From JAKEGN01 sp964465665 (GTDB lineage: Bacteria; Pseudomonadota; Gammaproteobacteria; Steroidobacterales; Woeseiaceae), in contig CAYXKM010000118.1 in the NCBI GenBank assembly GCA_964465665.1, forward strand, positions 1-13,630: a stretch of 13,630 bases of DNA. Reading direction: 5' to 3'. A model generated the notes under the pieces. The model was not told the origin of the DNA and did no database searches. It worked only from the letters and a program-made list of their open reading frames with translations. The translations under genes were made by a program, and so were the position numbers. Positions 5,766 through 13,227 of this stretch are shown in pieces; the stretch's first letter is position 1, and the number at the start of each line of letters is the position of its first letter.

Positions 5766-5791
5766 TTCAACCCCCGCCCTGGGCACCAACA
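5766..5791 (+). repeat. Right copy of the tRNA-Leu 3'-end direct repeat (candidate att site)
   Basis: This segment matches 843-868 at 23 of 26 positions, covering the T-loop, the 3' T-stem, the 3' acceptor strand, the discriminator A and CCA, and three flanking bases. The 5' half of the T-stem and everything before it are absent, so it is only a 3' tRNA fragment, which is the typical form of the distal attachment site of a tRNA-integrated element. It lies 14 bases before the next gene. Confidence 0.6.
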
Positions 5792-5805
5792 CAGGCAGAA
5801 ATCCA

Positions 5806-6345
5806 ATGAAAAGGAATTCCTTATCGTTCACCTTCTGGATCGGCAGCGTATTGAGTGTCTTGCCTGCATTGGCTGTGGCACAGTCCGACGAAACGGCGGA
5901 ACGCCTGAAAATCTGCGCACTAATTTCCGATGACACCGCCCGTATCGACTGTTATGAAGCACTTGGCCAGGAAGCACTTGCCGTGGAAAACGATGCAGAA
6001 GCCGTCTCGCCCGAAATCCCGTCCGAGCCGACGAATACCGGTGCCACGGCCGGAGTTGCGGTTGCTGCCGAGTCGGCGGTTCCCGGAACCGCGCCGACCA
6101 ATGTGCCCGTCAAGGGCGACCGCCCGTCGGAGGAATACCGGATAGTAGTGAGCAGCTGCCGGATCAGCAATGCCGGCGAGACCCACTTCAACCTGGCCAA
6201 TGGTGAAGTCTGGAAACGCACCGGCGGAAGAGCAGTCCGGGAAAGTGCGTGCAGCTTTTCTGCCACGTTGCGCAAGGATTTTTTTGGTTACAAGATGGTA
6301 ATGGACGAAGACAAGGGCAGCGTCAGGGTCAAGCGCGTAAAGTGA
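5806..6345 (+). CDS. Exported protein of unknown function
   Basis: The protein has 179 residues with a signal peptide (about 1-26, ending Ala-Val-Ala-Gln). The ATG at 5806 has only a weak ribosome site (AGG at 5793-5795); an upstream start at 5710 would run through the tRNA-like repeat and put 32 residues before the signal peptide. Residues 29-55 contain a pattern often seen in exported proteins, Cys37-x11-Cys49 followed by YEAL. A linker rich in Ala, Pro, Thr and Glu follows (about 56-108). A C-terminal domain (110-179) has Cys118 and Cys149, NGEVWKR and a basic end. Two disulfides are plausible. I do not recognise a named family. It precedes thymidine kinase by 30 bases and may share its transcript. 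Confidence 0.75.
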   Translation: MKRNSLSFTFWIGSVLSVLPALAVAQSDETAERLKICALISDDTARIDCYEALGQEALAVENDAEAVSPEIPSEPTNTGATAGVAVAAESAVPGTAPTNVPVKGDRPSEEYRIVVSSCRISNAGETHFNLANGEVWKRTGGRAVRESACSFSATLRKDFFGYKMVMDEDKGSVRVKRVK

Positions 6346-6375
6346 CAGAGACGTAGCAACTGCCGGGTCCGGTTT

Positions 6376-6999
6376 ATGGCAAAACTCTATTTTTATTACT
6401 CGTCGATGAATGCGGGCAAGTCCACGTCACTGCTGCAGTCGAGTTACAACTACAGGGAACGTGGCATGAGCACGCTGATCCTGGCGCCGGCCGTTGACAA
6501 TCGATACGGAGTCGGCCGGGTAATGTCGCGAATCGGACTCGAAGCGCAGGCGACCACATTCAACCGGGCCGACGATCTGTTTGAAATTGTCGAGACCTGC
6601 GTGCGTTTGGACCCGTTGCACTGCGTAATGGTCGACGAAGCCCAGTTCCTGACCAAAGCGCAGGTGTTTCAGCTAGGCGAGGTGTCGGATCGGCTGGGCA
6701 TTCCTGTGCTGGCGTATGGACTGCGCACGGACTTCCGCGGCGAACCCTTCGAGGGCAGCCAGTATCTGCTGGCGTGGAGCGACGTGCTGACCGAACTGAA
6801 AGCCATTTGCCATTGCGGATCGAAGGCGACGATGGTCGTACGGCTCGATGTCGACGGCAACGCGATCACGGAAGGGTCGCAGGTCGAGATCGGCGGCGAT
6901 AATCGCTACGTGTCGATGTGCCGCAAACATTTCAAGGAAAATTTCTTCGCGGAGAATTTACAGCGTGAGGCCAAACCGCCGTTGCACTCAGCGACGTGA
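6376..6999 (+). CDS. tdk: Thymidine kinase (type II)
   Basis: The protein has 207 residues, close to the usual size of bacterial thymidine kinase. It phosphorylates thymidine to dTMP with ATP in the cytoplasm, as pyrimidine salvage. The N-terminus carries the P-loop SSMNAGKST (9-17). VMVDEAQFL (84-92) holds the Walker B Asp87 and the catalytic Glu88. AYGLRTDF (113-120) is typical of the family. Structural zinc ligands are in CHCGSK (Cys145, Cys147) and in YVSMCRKHF (Cys182, His185). RYVSMC near the end belongs to the nucleoside-binding lasso region. The ribosome site is weak. Its end is 8 bases from the end of the convergent ATPase gene, and no terminator hairpin is visible in that gap. Confidence 0.96.
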   Translation: MAKLYFYYSSMNAGKSTSLLQSSYNYRERGMSTLILAPAVDNRYGVGRVMSRIGLEAQATTFNRADDLFEIVETCVRLDPLHCVMVDEAQFLTKAQVFQLGEVSDRLGIPVLAYGLRTDFRGEPFEGSQYLLAWSDVLTELKAICHCGSKATMVVRLDVDGNAITEGSQVEIGGDNRYVSMCRKHFKENFFAENLQREAKPPLHSAT

Positions 7000-7007
7000 G
7001 GCAGCCT

Positions 7008-8303
7008 TCAGGCGGAATTTCTTCCCGGCTCCGTTTCCGACGGACTGGGACCCTGCACCGGCAGCACCACCGTATTCTCCCTCACGAGCAGGCGCCGGAT
7101 GTCATCCAGACTTTTCATGATGATGGTATCGGTAAAACCATTTCCCTCGAGCTCGACTACGGGAGCTGCCTGGGGGTCGATGAACTTGACACCGTGCTGG
7201 CCGACGGAAATCACGTCCTCGTGCTGCAACACGTGGTTCGATATTCGGCGCGAATTGACGTAAGTGCCATTGGTGCTGTTGAGATCCATGAGAAACGTTG
7301 CACGCCCGTGGCGAACCAGCAGCGCATGATGCCGGCTGACGTATTTGCTGTTGATGCAAAGGTCGTTGTGATCGGAGCGGCCGATTAGAAGCCGCGGCCG
7401 TTCCAGATCGACCTCTTTCAGCGTCTTGCCATGCAGGGTCAGGAACAATCTCGGTGGGTCGGAGTCTGCCGCGAGCGCAGGCCGGCCATCTTCCCGCGTG
7501 CCGACCACGTGAGTACCCGTCAATAACGGCCTTTCGATATGCTCGCTCAGGATCGGGCAATGGGGCGCCTTCGCCAACGCCAGTAATACCAGTCGATCGA
7601 CGACCCCTGGCCAGCCACCGGAATGCTGGTACAAACATTCGCAAACGTCCGCCGGCACCACCGACGCGGGATCCGTGCAACCACCCGCGCGCAACTTGGC
7701 ATGGAGGTAGTATTGGGTTTCATCGGCCGACATCGGATCGAGAAAGAAATTGCCGGTGATGCGCGATCCGACCTGTTCCATGGCGGGCGCACTGACTATG
7801 GGCCCGATCGATCGGTCGCTCGCGAGCACCATTCGCAAAGCGCTGCGATGCCTTACCCGGAACTCGGCCAGTTCGCAAAGCATGCGCAGCGCACTGGGAT
7901 TCATCGCGTGTGTATTTTCAACGATAAGCAGTGGAGGCTTGTTGCTCGCGGTCTGCTGTAACGCGAACACCCGCAGCATATTGATCAGTTCGTTGGCTGA
8001 ATTGAATTGCAGCTCGTAGCCGAACTGCCCGAGCACGCTGTTCAGGAACGAGGTCGTGTTCAGGCCGGCGCCGTCGACCACGGCAAACGCTGTGTCACTG
8101 TCCATCGACTCCACGAACTCACGGATGATGGTCGTCTTGCCGGAGAGCCGGGGGCCCTGGAAAAGGCCCAGGCCCTGTGGATGCGCGGTCGTCTCCCTGA
8201 GGAAACGGGTCGCGGCCGCCTGCGCAGCGTACGCGACATAGACCAGCGACTTTCCGTGAGTACGGAAAGGCTGTTGCTTCAATCCGGCCGCAGAAAGCTC
8301 CAT
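7008..8303 (-). CDS. ExeA-like AAA ATPase fused to a C-terminal FHA domain
   Basis: The protein has 431 residues, starting at the ATG 8303-8301 on the minus strand with no strong ribosome site. The N-terminus (GLKQQPFR) and ATPase region resemble ExeA/GspA-type secretion ATPases. Walker A is GPRLSGKTT (50-58). The Walker B strand reads PPLLIVENTH (123-132), with Glu-Asn where Asp-Glu is usual, so hydrolysis may be altered. Residues about 300-376 are a canonical FHA domain: LLIGRS, SRHH (323-326) and NSTNGTYVN (342-350), which bind phosphothreonine peptides. There is no transmembrane segment or peptidoglycan-binding domain, unlike full ExeA. No kinase or secretion genes are nearby, so its partner is unknown. 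It is convergent with tdk and divergent from ccmA. Confidence 0.88.
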   Translation of the reverse strand: MELSAAGLKQQPFRTHGKSLVYVAYAAQAAATRFLRETTAHPQGLGLFQGPRLSGKTTIIREFVESMDSDTAFAVVDGAGLNTTSFLNSVLGQFGYELQFNSANELINMLRVFALQQTASNKPPLLIVENTHAMNPSALRMLCELAEFRVRHRSALRMVLASDRSIGPIVSAPAMEQVGSRITGNFFLDPMSADETQYYLHAKLRAGGCTDPASVVPADVCECLYQHSGGWPGVVDRLVLLALAKAPHCPILSEHIERPLLTGTHVVGTREDGRPALAADSDPPRLFLTLHGKTLKEVDLERPRLLIGRSDHNDLCINSKYVSRHHALLVRHGRATFLMDLNSTNGTYVNSRRISNHVLQHEDVISVGQHGVKFIDPQAAPVVELEGNGFTDTIIMKSLDDIRRLLVRENTVVLPVQGPSPSETEPGRNSA

Positions 8304-8564
8304 TCTGTTGAACTCTGTTTAGTCCCGGTTTTTCGTTCTGATACAGTTACTTTCTTTGATTCTTGATGAGCTTAATTGAAAACCGGGTCGATCAGTTTAC
8401 GACCAGCCCGACAGGTCTGCAATCGAACTGGAGTGACGTTGTCGCTTTCAATGCGGCCAGAACAATTGCGCGTAGATGACTTTAAGAATGTTCTATAATC
8501 GGATGACATTTATGCTTTTAGTTGATCTCCGTATTTGCCTGAGCCGGGCTGGTGGCGGGCCCTG
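8304..8564. promoter_or_regulatory. Divergent intergenic region between the FHA-ATPase gene and ccmA
   Basis: These 261 bases must hold promoters for both directions. Towards ccmA there is a perfect -10 box TATAAT (8494-8499) with no good -35 at the right distance, which suggests an activated promoter; AGAATGTTCT (8485-8494), an 8-of-10 dyad, lies just before it. A perfect 9-base inverted repeat, CCCGGTTTT (8324-8332) and AAAACCGGG (8379-8387), lies nearer the ATPase gene. There is no complete FNR/ANR box: the TTGAT half-sites lack ATCAA partners. Confidence 0.45.
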
Positions 8565-8565
8565 A
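8512..8565 (+). CDS. Possible 17-residue leader peptide before ccmA
   Basis: An ATG at 8512 opens a 17-codon frame, MLLVDLRICLSRAGGGP, whose TGA (8563-8565) overlaps the ccmA ATG as TGATG. If transcription starts near 8506, as the TATAAT box at 8494-8499 predicts, the ATG is only about 6 bases into the mRNA, so translation would be nearly leaderless. ccmA has a poor ribosome site, so coupling through this peptide is conceivable. It may also be chance. Proline at the last codon could slow termination. Confidence 0.25.
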   Translation: MLLVDLRICLSRAGGGP

Positions 8566-9194
8566 TGCCGGCCAACACCTTTACCGAGTTGCTGTCTGCT
8601 TCCGACCTGCGCCTGTTTCGTGGAGACCGGTGCCTGTTCGAGAGTCTCGGGTTTGCGCTGGGGGCAGGCGAAATGCTGCTGGTAGAGGGCGCAAACGGCA
8701 GCGGCAAGACCAGTCTGTTGCGCGCAATTTCCGGCTTGCTGTCACTCGATTCGGGTGTCATTTACTGGCGAGGCCAGGTCACGCTGCGGAACCGGCAGAC
8801 GCTTTGCGCGGACATGGCGTGGCTCTCGCACCGCCTCGGCCTCAAATACGACCTTACCCTGGTCGAGAACCTGCGCTTCGATGCCGCTCTTCGGGGCCGC
8901 GCCCGGGACGGTGACAACGAGGTGCTCGGCAGGCTGGGGCTCAAGGGACTCGAGCGCCTGCCGGTGCGTGCATTGTCGGCGGGCCAGCAGCGGCGTGTTG
9001 CGCTGGCCCGGCTTGTCCTTTCGGGATCCAGGCTCTGGCTCATGGATGAACCATTTACCAATCTCGATACCGCGGGTCAGACGCTGGTCCGCGAAATCAT
9101 CGAGCGGAAGCTGAAACAGGGCGGCGTTTGCGTGGTTGCCACCCATCACGCCATCGATATCTCCGCGCCGACGCGCCGGATCAAACTGCGATGA
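8565..9194 (+). CDS. ccmA: Heme exporter ATP-binding protein CcmA
   Basis: The protein has 209 residues, the usual CcmA size. It is the cytoplasmic ATPase that, with CcmB, powers release of heme-loaded CcmE from CcmC and CcmD. Walker A is GANGSGKT (42-49), the ABC signature is LSAGQQRR (137-144), Walker B is LWLMDEP (157-163), and the switch histidine is in THH (193-195). The ATG at 8565 is preferred; a TTG at 8535 would add 10 residues with no family support. Only a poor ribosome site (GGTGGCGGG) precedes it. The stop overlaps the ccmB start as ATGA, which implies translational coupling. It is the first gene of the ccm operon. Confidence 0.95.
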   Translation: MPANTFTELLSASDLRLFRGDRCLFESLGFALGAGEMLLVEGANGSGKTSLLRAISGLLSLDSGVIYWRGQVTLRNRQTLCADMAWLSHRLGLKYDLTLVENLRFDAALRGRARDGDNEVLGRLGLKGLERLPVRALSAGQQRRVALARLVLSGSRLWLMDEPFTNLDTAGQTLVREIIERKLKQGGVCVVATHHAIDISAPTRRIKLR

Positions 9195-9889
9195 ACGAGC
9201 TCGAACATTCGGAATCGGACCTCATTGCCGGGCTAGTCGCAATTATCCGTCGCGATCTGCTGCTGGCTTGGAAACGTCCAGGCGATGCCGTCAATCCGCT
9301 CATGTTTTATGCCATGGTGTGCACCCTTTTTCCGCTGGCAACCGGGCCGAGCGCGGAGCAATTGCTGCAGTACGGGCCGGGCGTGCTATGGGTTGCCGCG
9401 CTGCTCGCCACGCTGCTTGCATTGAACGGCCTGTTCCTGTCGGATTACGAGGACGGCAGCCTCGATCAGCTGGTCCTCAGCCCGCAGCCATTGCCGTTGC
9501 TGGTTTTTGGCAAGGCCCTGGCTCACTGGCTGGTGACGGGCCTGCCGCTGGTACTCATGTCGCCATTGCTGGCCATGACTTTCCGCTTGCCGACAAACGT
9601 GATGGGCATCCTGATGCTTACGCTGACTCTCGGTACACTGAGCTTGAGCATGCTCGGCTCGATCGGCGCAGCGCTCACGGTCGGCCTGAATCGAGGAAAT
9701 GCGCTGCTAAGTCTGTTGATCCTGCCGCTCGCCATGCCGGTACTGATTTTTGGTGCCAGGACCGTGTCACTGGCAATCGCCGGGGATGCGACTTCGGCGG
9801 GTGTGTATATTCTGGCCGCTTACTGCATGTTCACCGTATCCCTTGCGCCTTTCGCGACGGCAGCGGCGCTGAAAATCAGCAATGAGTAA
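9191..9889 (+). CDS. ccmB: Heme exporter membrane protein CcmB
   Basis: The 232-residue integral membrane protein has about six hydrophobic segments, for example around residues 36-52, 64-84, 106-128, 134-160, 170-190 and 204-226. It partners CcmA in the inner membrane as part of the CcmABCD complex. The motif SDYEDGSLDQL (84-94) followed by PLPLLVFGKA (100-109) is characteristic of CcmB. The start at 9191 overlaps the ccmA stop; upstream starts would lie inside ccmA. Eleven bases separate it from ccmC, the widest gap in the operon, and no promoter is apparent there. Confidence 0.95.
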   Translation: MNELEHSESDLIAGLVAIIRRDLLLAWKRPGDAVNPLMFYAMVCTLFPLATGPSAEQLLQYGPGVLWVAALLATLLALNGLFLSDYEDGSLDQLVLSPQPLPLLVFGKALAHWLVTGLPLVLMSPLLAMTFRLPTNVMGILMLTLTLGTLSLSMLGSIGAALTVGLNRGNALLSLLILPLAMPVLIFGARTVSLAIAGDATSAGVYILAAYCMFTVSLAPFATAAALKISNE

Positions 9890-9900
9890 ATACTGACATC

Positions 9901-10644
9901 ATGTGGACTTTCTTTCACAAACTGGCCTCGCCGCCACATTTCTATCGTATCGCCCCGGCATTCATCCGCGTGTTCGCGATCGCCGGTATCGTGTTGACTG
10001 CCGCTGGCAGCTGGAACGGCCTTTTCGAGGCGCCGATCGACTATCAGCAGAAAGATGCATTCCGCATCATCTATGTCCATGTCCCGAGCGCCTACCTGTC
10101 CATGATGGCGTACATGATCATGGCGGTTTCGGCAACCATCGGTCTCATCTGGCGCATCAAACTTTCTCACGCGGTCGCGGCTGCCGCGGCCCCGCTCGGC
10201 GCATGGTTTACTTTTTTGTCACTCGCCACCGGATCGATCTGGGGCAGGCCGATGTGGGGTACCTGGTGGGAATGGGGCGATCCAAGACTGACATCGCAGC
10301 TGCTTATGCTGTTTTTGTATTTCGGTTATATGGCACTACGATCCGCGATCGACGACCTTCCCAAAGCGGACAAGGCGAGTGCGGTGTTGGCCCTGGTCGG
10401 CGCAGTGAATATTCCGGTCATCCACTATTCCGTTTACTGGTGGACCTCCCTGCACCAGGGGCAAACCGTACTGGCAGGAAAAATGCCGCCGGAAATGCTG
10501 AACCCGCTGCTGATCAATATCCTTGGTTTCACGCTGATATTCGCTGCGCTGCTCCTGTACCGGGTGCGCAGCGAAGTGCTGTACCGCGAGCGTCGCGCAC
10601 GCTGGGTCCGTGAGCTGGTTGCTGGCCAGGAGGCGATTTCATGA
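9901..10644 (+). CDS. ccmC: Heme handling protein CcmC
   Basis: The 247-residue inner-membrane protein belongs to the heme-handling family with a WWD domain. It binds heme on the periplasmic side and presents it to CcmE. The tryptophan-rich loop WGRPMWGTWWEWGDPR (114-129) is the WWD signature. Axial heme ligands should be His60 (YVHVPSA) and His185 (WTSLHQG), matching the known histidine pair of the family. About six transmembrane segments are visible. The ATG at 9901 lacks a clear ribosome site, so translation may be coupled to ccmB. The stop overlaps the ccmD start as ATGA. Confidence 0.96.
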   Translation: MWTFFHKLASPPHFYRIAPAFIRVFAIAGIVLTAAGSWNGLFEAPIDYQQKDAFRIIYVHVPSAYLSMMAYMIMAVSATIGLIWRIKLSHAVAAAAAPLGAWFTFLSLATGSIWGRPMWGTWWEWGDPRLTSQLLMLFLYFGYMALRSAIDDLPKADKASAVLALVGAVNIPVIHYSVYWWTSLHQGQTVLAGKMPPEMLNPLLINILGFTLIFAALLLYRVRSEVLYRERRARWVRELVAGQEAIS

Positions 10645-10805
10645 GCGACACTCTGGCCATGGGCGGCTACGGTGCCTACGTATGGAGTTCGGTAGGACTG
10701 GCGGTAATAGTGCTCATCCTGTGTACGGTGCTGGCACTGCGTCGCCATCGCAGAGTCCTGCGTGACATCGGCATGCAATTGCGTGCAACGGAGGCAAACG
10801 AATGA
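10641..10805 (+). CDS. ccmD: Heme exporter protein CcmD
   Basis: This 54-residue small membrane protein is easily missed because of its length. The ATG at 10641 follows AGGAGG (10628-10633). The N-terminal MGGYGAYVW (7-15) is the typical CcmD motif, followed by one transmembrane helix (about 16-33) and a basic tail beginning RRHRR. CcmD stabilises CcmC and helps release holo-CcmE from the CcmABCD complex. It overlaps ccmC by ATGA at its start and ccmE by ATGA at its end. Length, position and motif agree well. Confidence 0.93.
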   Translation: MSDTLAMGGYGAYVWSSVGLAVIVLILCTVLALRRHRRVLRDIGMQLRATEANE

Positions 10806-11269
10806 AACCAAGACAGCAACGAATGCTGGCAGTGGGCCTGGCGGTGGCTGGCCTTGCCATTGCAGTAGGGCTTACCCTGCGGGCATTTCAGGACAATATG
10901 ATGTTCTATATCGAGATCTCCGAGGTTGCCAGGGGCAATGTGCCGGACGATCGCAATTTTCGTGTCGGCGGCCTGGTGCTCGAGGACAGCGTCAAGCGCA
11001 AGAGCGGCGAACTCGAACTCGAGTTCACCCTGACCGATCTGCAATCCGAGCTCATCGTCGCCTACAGTGGCGTGTTGCCGGACCTGTTCCGCGAGGGCCA
11101 GGGCATCATTGCCCACGGCCGCCTCGGCGACGATGGCAGGTTCATGGCCGATACCGTATTGGCCAAACACGACGAGAATTACATGCCGCCGGAAGTTGCG
11201 GAGACACTGGCCAAACATGCTGCTGAAAAAGCGGCGGAAGCAGCGAAGAGCGCAGGTACGGACCAATGA
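10802..11269 (+). CDS. ccmE: Heme chaperone CcmE
   Basis: The protein has 155 residues. An N-terminal membrane anchor (about 9-28) precedes a periplasmic OB-fold domain (about 34-128) and an Ala/Lys-rich flexible tail. The heme-binding motif is LAKHDENYMPPE (120-131): His123 binds the heme vinyl group covalently, and Tyr127 is the nearby axial ligand. This is the common HxxxY type rather than the CxxxY variant. CcmE carries heme from CcmC to CcmF. GGAGG (10790-10794) is well placed for the ATG at 10802. The stop overlaps the ccmF start as ATGA. Confidence 0.96.
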   Translation: MKPRQQRMLAVGLAVAGLAIAVGLTLRAFQDNMMFYIEISEVARGNVPDDRNFRVGGLVLEDSVKRKSGELELEFTLTDLQSELIVAYSGVLPDLFREGQGIIAHGRLGDDGRFMADTVLAKHDENYMPPEVAETLAKHAAEKAAEAAKSAGTDQ

Positions 11270-13227
11270 TTCCCGAGATCGGTCATTTTGCACTTATCCT
11301 CGCGCTGTCACTGGCCATCTGCCAGTCCGTCCTGCCATTGGCGGGCGCGCACCGCCGTGACGCTGCGATGATGGCGGTCGCCAGACCGGCAGCGATGGGT
11401 CAGCTGGTTTTTGTCAGCATCTCTTTTGCCTGCCTCGCATGGTCGTTCCTGCAAAGTGACTTCTCGGTCCTTTACGTCGCCAATCACTCGCAACTGGCGT
11501 TGCCCGATATCTATAAAATCTCCGCCGTGTGGGGAGCACACGAAGGATCGCTGCTGTTGTGGATACTGATTCTGTGCGGTTGGACAGTCGCCGTCGGCCG
11601 CTACAGCAGCGAGCTTCCTGAAGTCTTTTCCGCGAGGGTAATCGGCGTCCTTGGATTGCTGAGCTGCGGATTCCTATTGTTTACCCTGTTGACATCGAAC
11701 CCCTTCGAGCGACTGATCCCGGCTCCTGCAGATGGCGCCGACCTCAACCCTCTGCTGCAGGACCCGGGTCTCGCCATCCACCCGCCGATGCTATACATCG
11801 GTTACGTCGGTTTTTCCGTCGCATTCGCTTTTGCCATTGCCGCGATGCTGAGTGGGCATCTTGACCAGAGCTGGGCGCGTTGGACACGACCTTGGACCAC
11901 GTTTGCATGGATGTTCCTTACTGTCGGAATAGCGCTCGGCAGCTGGTGGGCTTACTACGAATTGGGCTGGGGCGGATGGTGGTTCTGGGACCCGGTCGAA
12001 AACGCGTCATTCATGCCTTGGCTCGTCGGTACCGCGCTTATCCATTCGCTGGCGGTAACCGAAAAGCGCGGTTTGTTCAAGAGCTGGACATTGCTGCTCG
12101 CGATATCGGCATTTTCCCTGAGCTTGCTGGGGACGTTTCTGGTGCGATCGGGCATTCTCATTTCCGTGCATGCCTTTGCCACGGATCCGGCACGCGGGCG
12201 CTTCATTTTGGCATTTCTTGCCGTGACCATACTCGGTGCGCTCGCACTCTACGCATGGCGGGCGCCGAAACTGGACTCGACTGCCGGGTTCCGACCGTTG
12301 TCACGTGAGACCTTTCTGCTGCTGAATAACGTGCTGCTGGTTATTGCTGCCACGCTGATACTCGGTGGAACACTGGCGCCCCTCATCGTCGAGGTGTTCG
12401 AGGCTGGGAAGATCTCCGTTGGCCCGCCGTTTTTCGAGATCGCCTTTGCCATCCCGATGGTGCCCCTGATACTGCTGGTCGGGCTTGGCATGCACACGGC
12501 CTGGCGCCAGCAACCCTGGCGTGCGCTGGCCGCACAGTTACGAGTCCCGGCGATTGCCGCACTGGTCATAGGCGCGCTGTTGCCGCTACTGGTGTACGGT
12601 CGTACCGGACTGCTGCTCACCGTTGGCTCGGTGGCTGCGGTCTGGATCATTGCCGTATCTTTGTTGCAGCCGATCCGGTCGTTCCGCCGCGCACCCGGAA
12701 CGCCCGGGATCACGCGCGGCGCACTCGGCATGTCTGTCGCTCACCTCGGCCTCGGCCTGTTTGTGCTGGGCGTGACGATCGTGTCGGCTTTTACAGTCGA
12801 GGAGGATCGCCGCCTCGCGCCAGGTGACTCGATCGACGTTGCGGGTTACGAGTTTGAACTGCGCGGGCTGCGACAGGTCGAGGGTCCAAATTACCGGGCA
12901 CTCGAAGGGGAGGTCGACGTACGCAGGGACGGTAAATTTGTCACGCAGCTGCGACCGCAAAAGCGCACCTACCTTGTGCAGCAGAGCCCGATGACGGAAG
13001 CCGGCATCGACGCCGGCTGGAATCGCGACCTGTTCGTGGCGCTGGGCGACCCGCTCGGAGACGACGCCTGGAGCGTGCGCATTCAATACAAGCCCATGAT
13101 CCGCTTCATCTGGCTCGGAGCGCTGGTCATGGCACTCGGCGGCGTCATTGCAGCCAGTGACCGCCGTTATCGCCTGCAGGCCAAAGCCGCAAATCAGCAG
13201 GTCGAGCTTGAAGGGGAGCCGGCCTGA
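11266..13227 (+). CDS. ccmF: Cytochrome c heme lyase subunit CcmF
   Basis: The protein has 653 residues, standard for CcmF, with many transmembrane helices. It takes heme from holo-CcmE and helps attach it to the CXXCH of apocytochrome c, working with CcmH and CcmI. The WWD domain is WGGWWFWDPVENASFMPWL (235-253). Histidines at 172 (IHPPMLY), 260, 302 and 493 correspond to the conserved heme ligands of the family. A large periplasmic loop precedes the last helix (about 612-632). The start overlaps ccmE and the stop overlaps ccmG as TGATG. No truncation or frameshift is seen. Confidence 0.96.
   Translation: MIPEIGHFALILALSLAICQSVLPLAGAHRRDAAMMAVARPAAMGQLVFVSISFACLAWSFLQSDFSVLYVANHSQLALPDIYKISAVWGAHEGSLLLWILILCGWTVAVGRYSSELPEVFSARVIGVLGLLSCGFLLFTLLTSNPFERLIPAPADGADLNPLLQDPGLAIHPPMLYIGYVGFSVAFAFAIAAMLSGHLDQSWARWTRPWTTFAWMFLTVGIALGSWWAYYELGWGGWWFWDPVENASFMPWLVGTALIHSLAVTEKRGLFKSWTLLLAISAFSLSLLGTFLVRSGILISVHAFATDPARGRFILAFLAVTILGALALYAWRAPKLDSTAGFRPLSRETFLLLNNVLLVIAATLILGGTLAPLIVEVFEAGKISVGPPFFEIAFAIPMVPLILLVGLGMHTAWRQQPWRALAAQLRVPAIAALVIGALLPLLVYGRTGLLLTVGSVAAVWIIAVSLLQPIRSFRRAPGTPGITRGALGMSVAHLGLGLFVLGVTIVSAFTVEEDRRLAPGDSIDVAGYEFELRGLRQVEGPNYRALEGEVDVRRDGKFVTQLRPQKRTYLVQQSPMTEAGIDAGWNRDLFVALGDPLGDDAWSVRIQYKPMIRFIWLGALVMALGGVIAASDRRYRLQAKAANQQVELEGEPA

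Noticed and set aside
8355..8380. FNR/ANR box before the ccm operon
   Set aside because: Two TTGAT half-sites are present but neither has an ATCAA partner after four bases.
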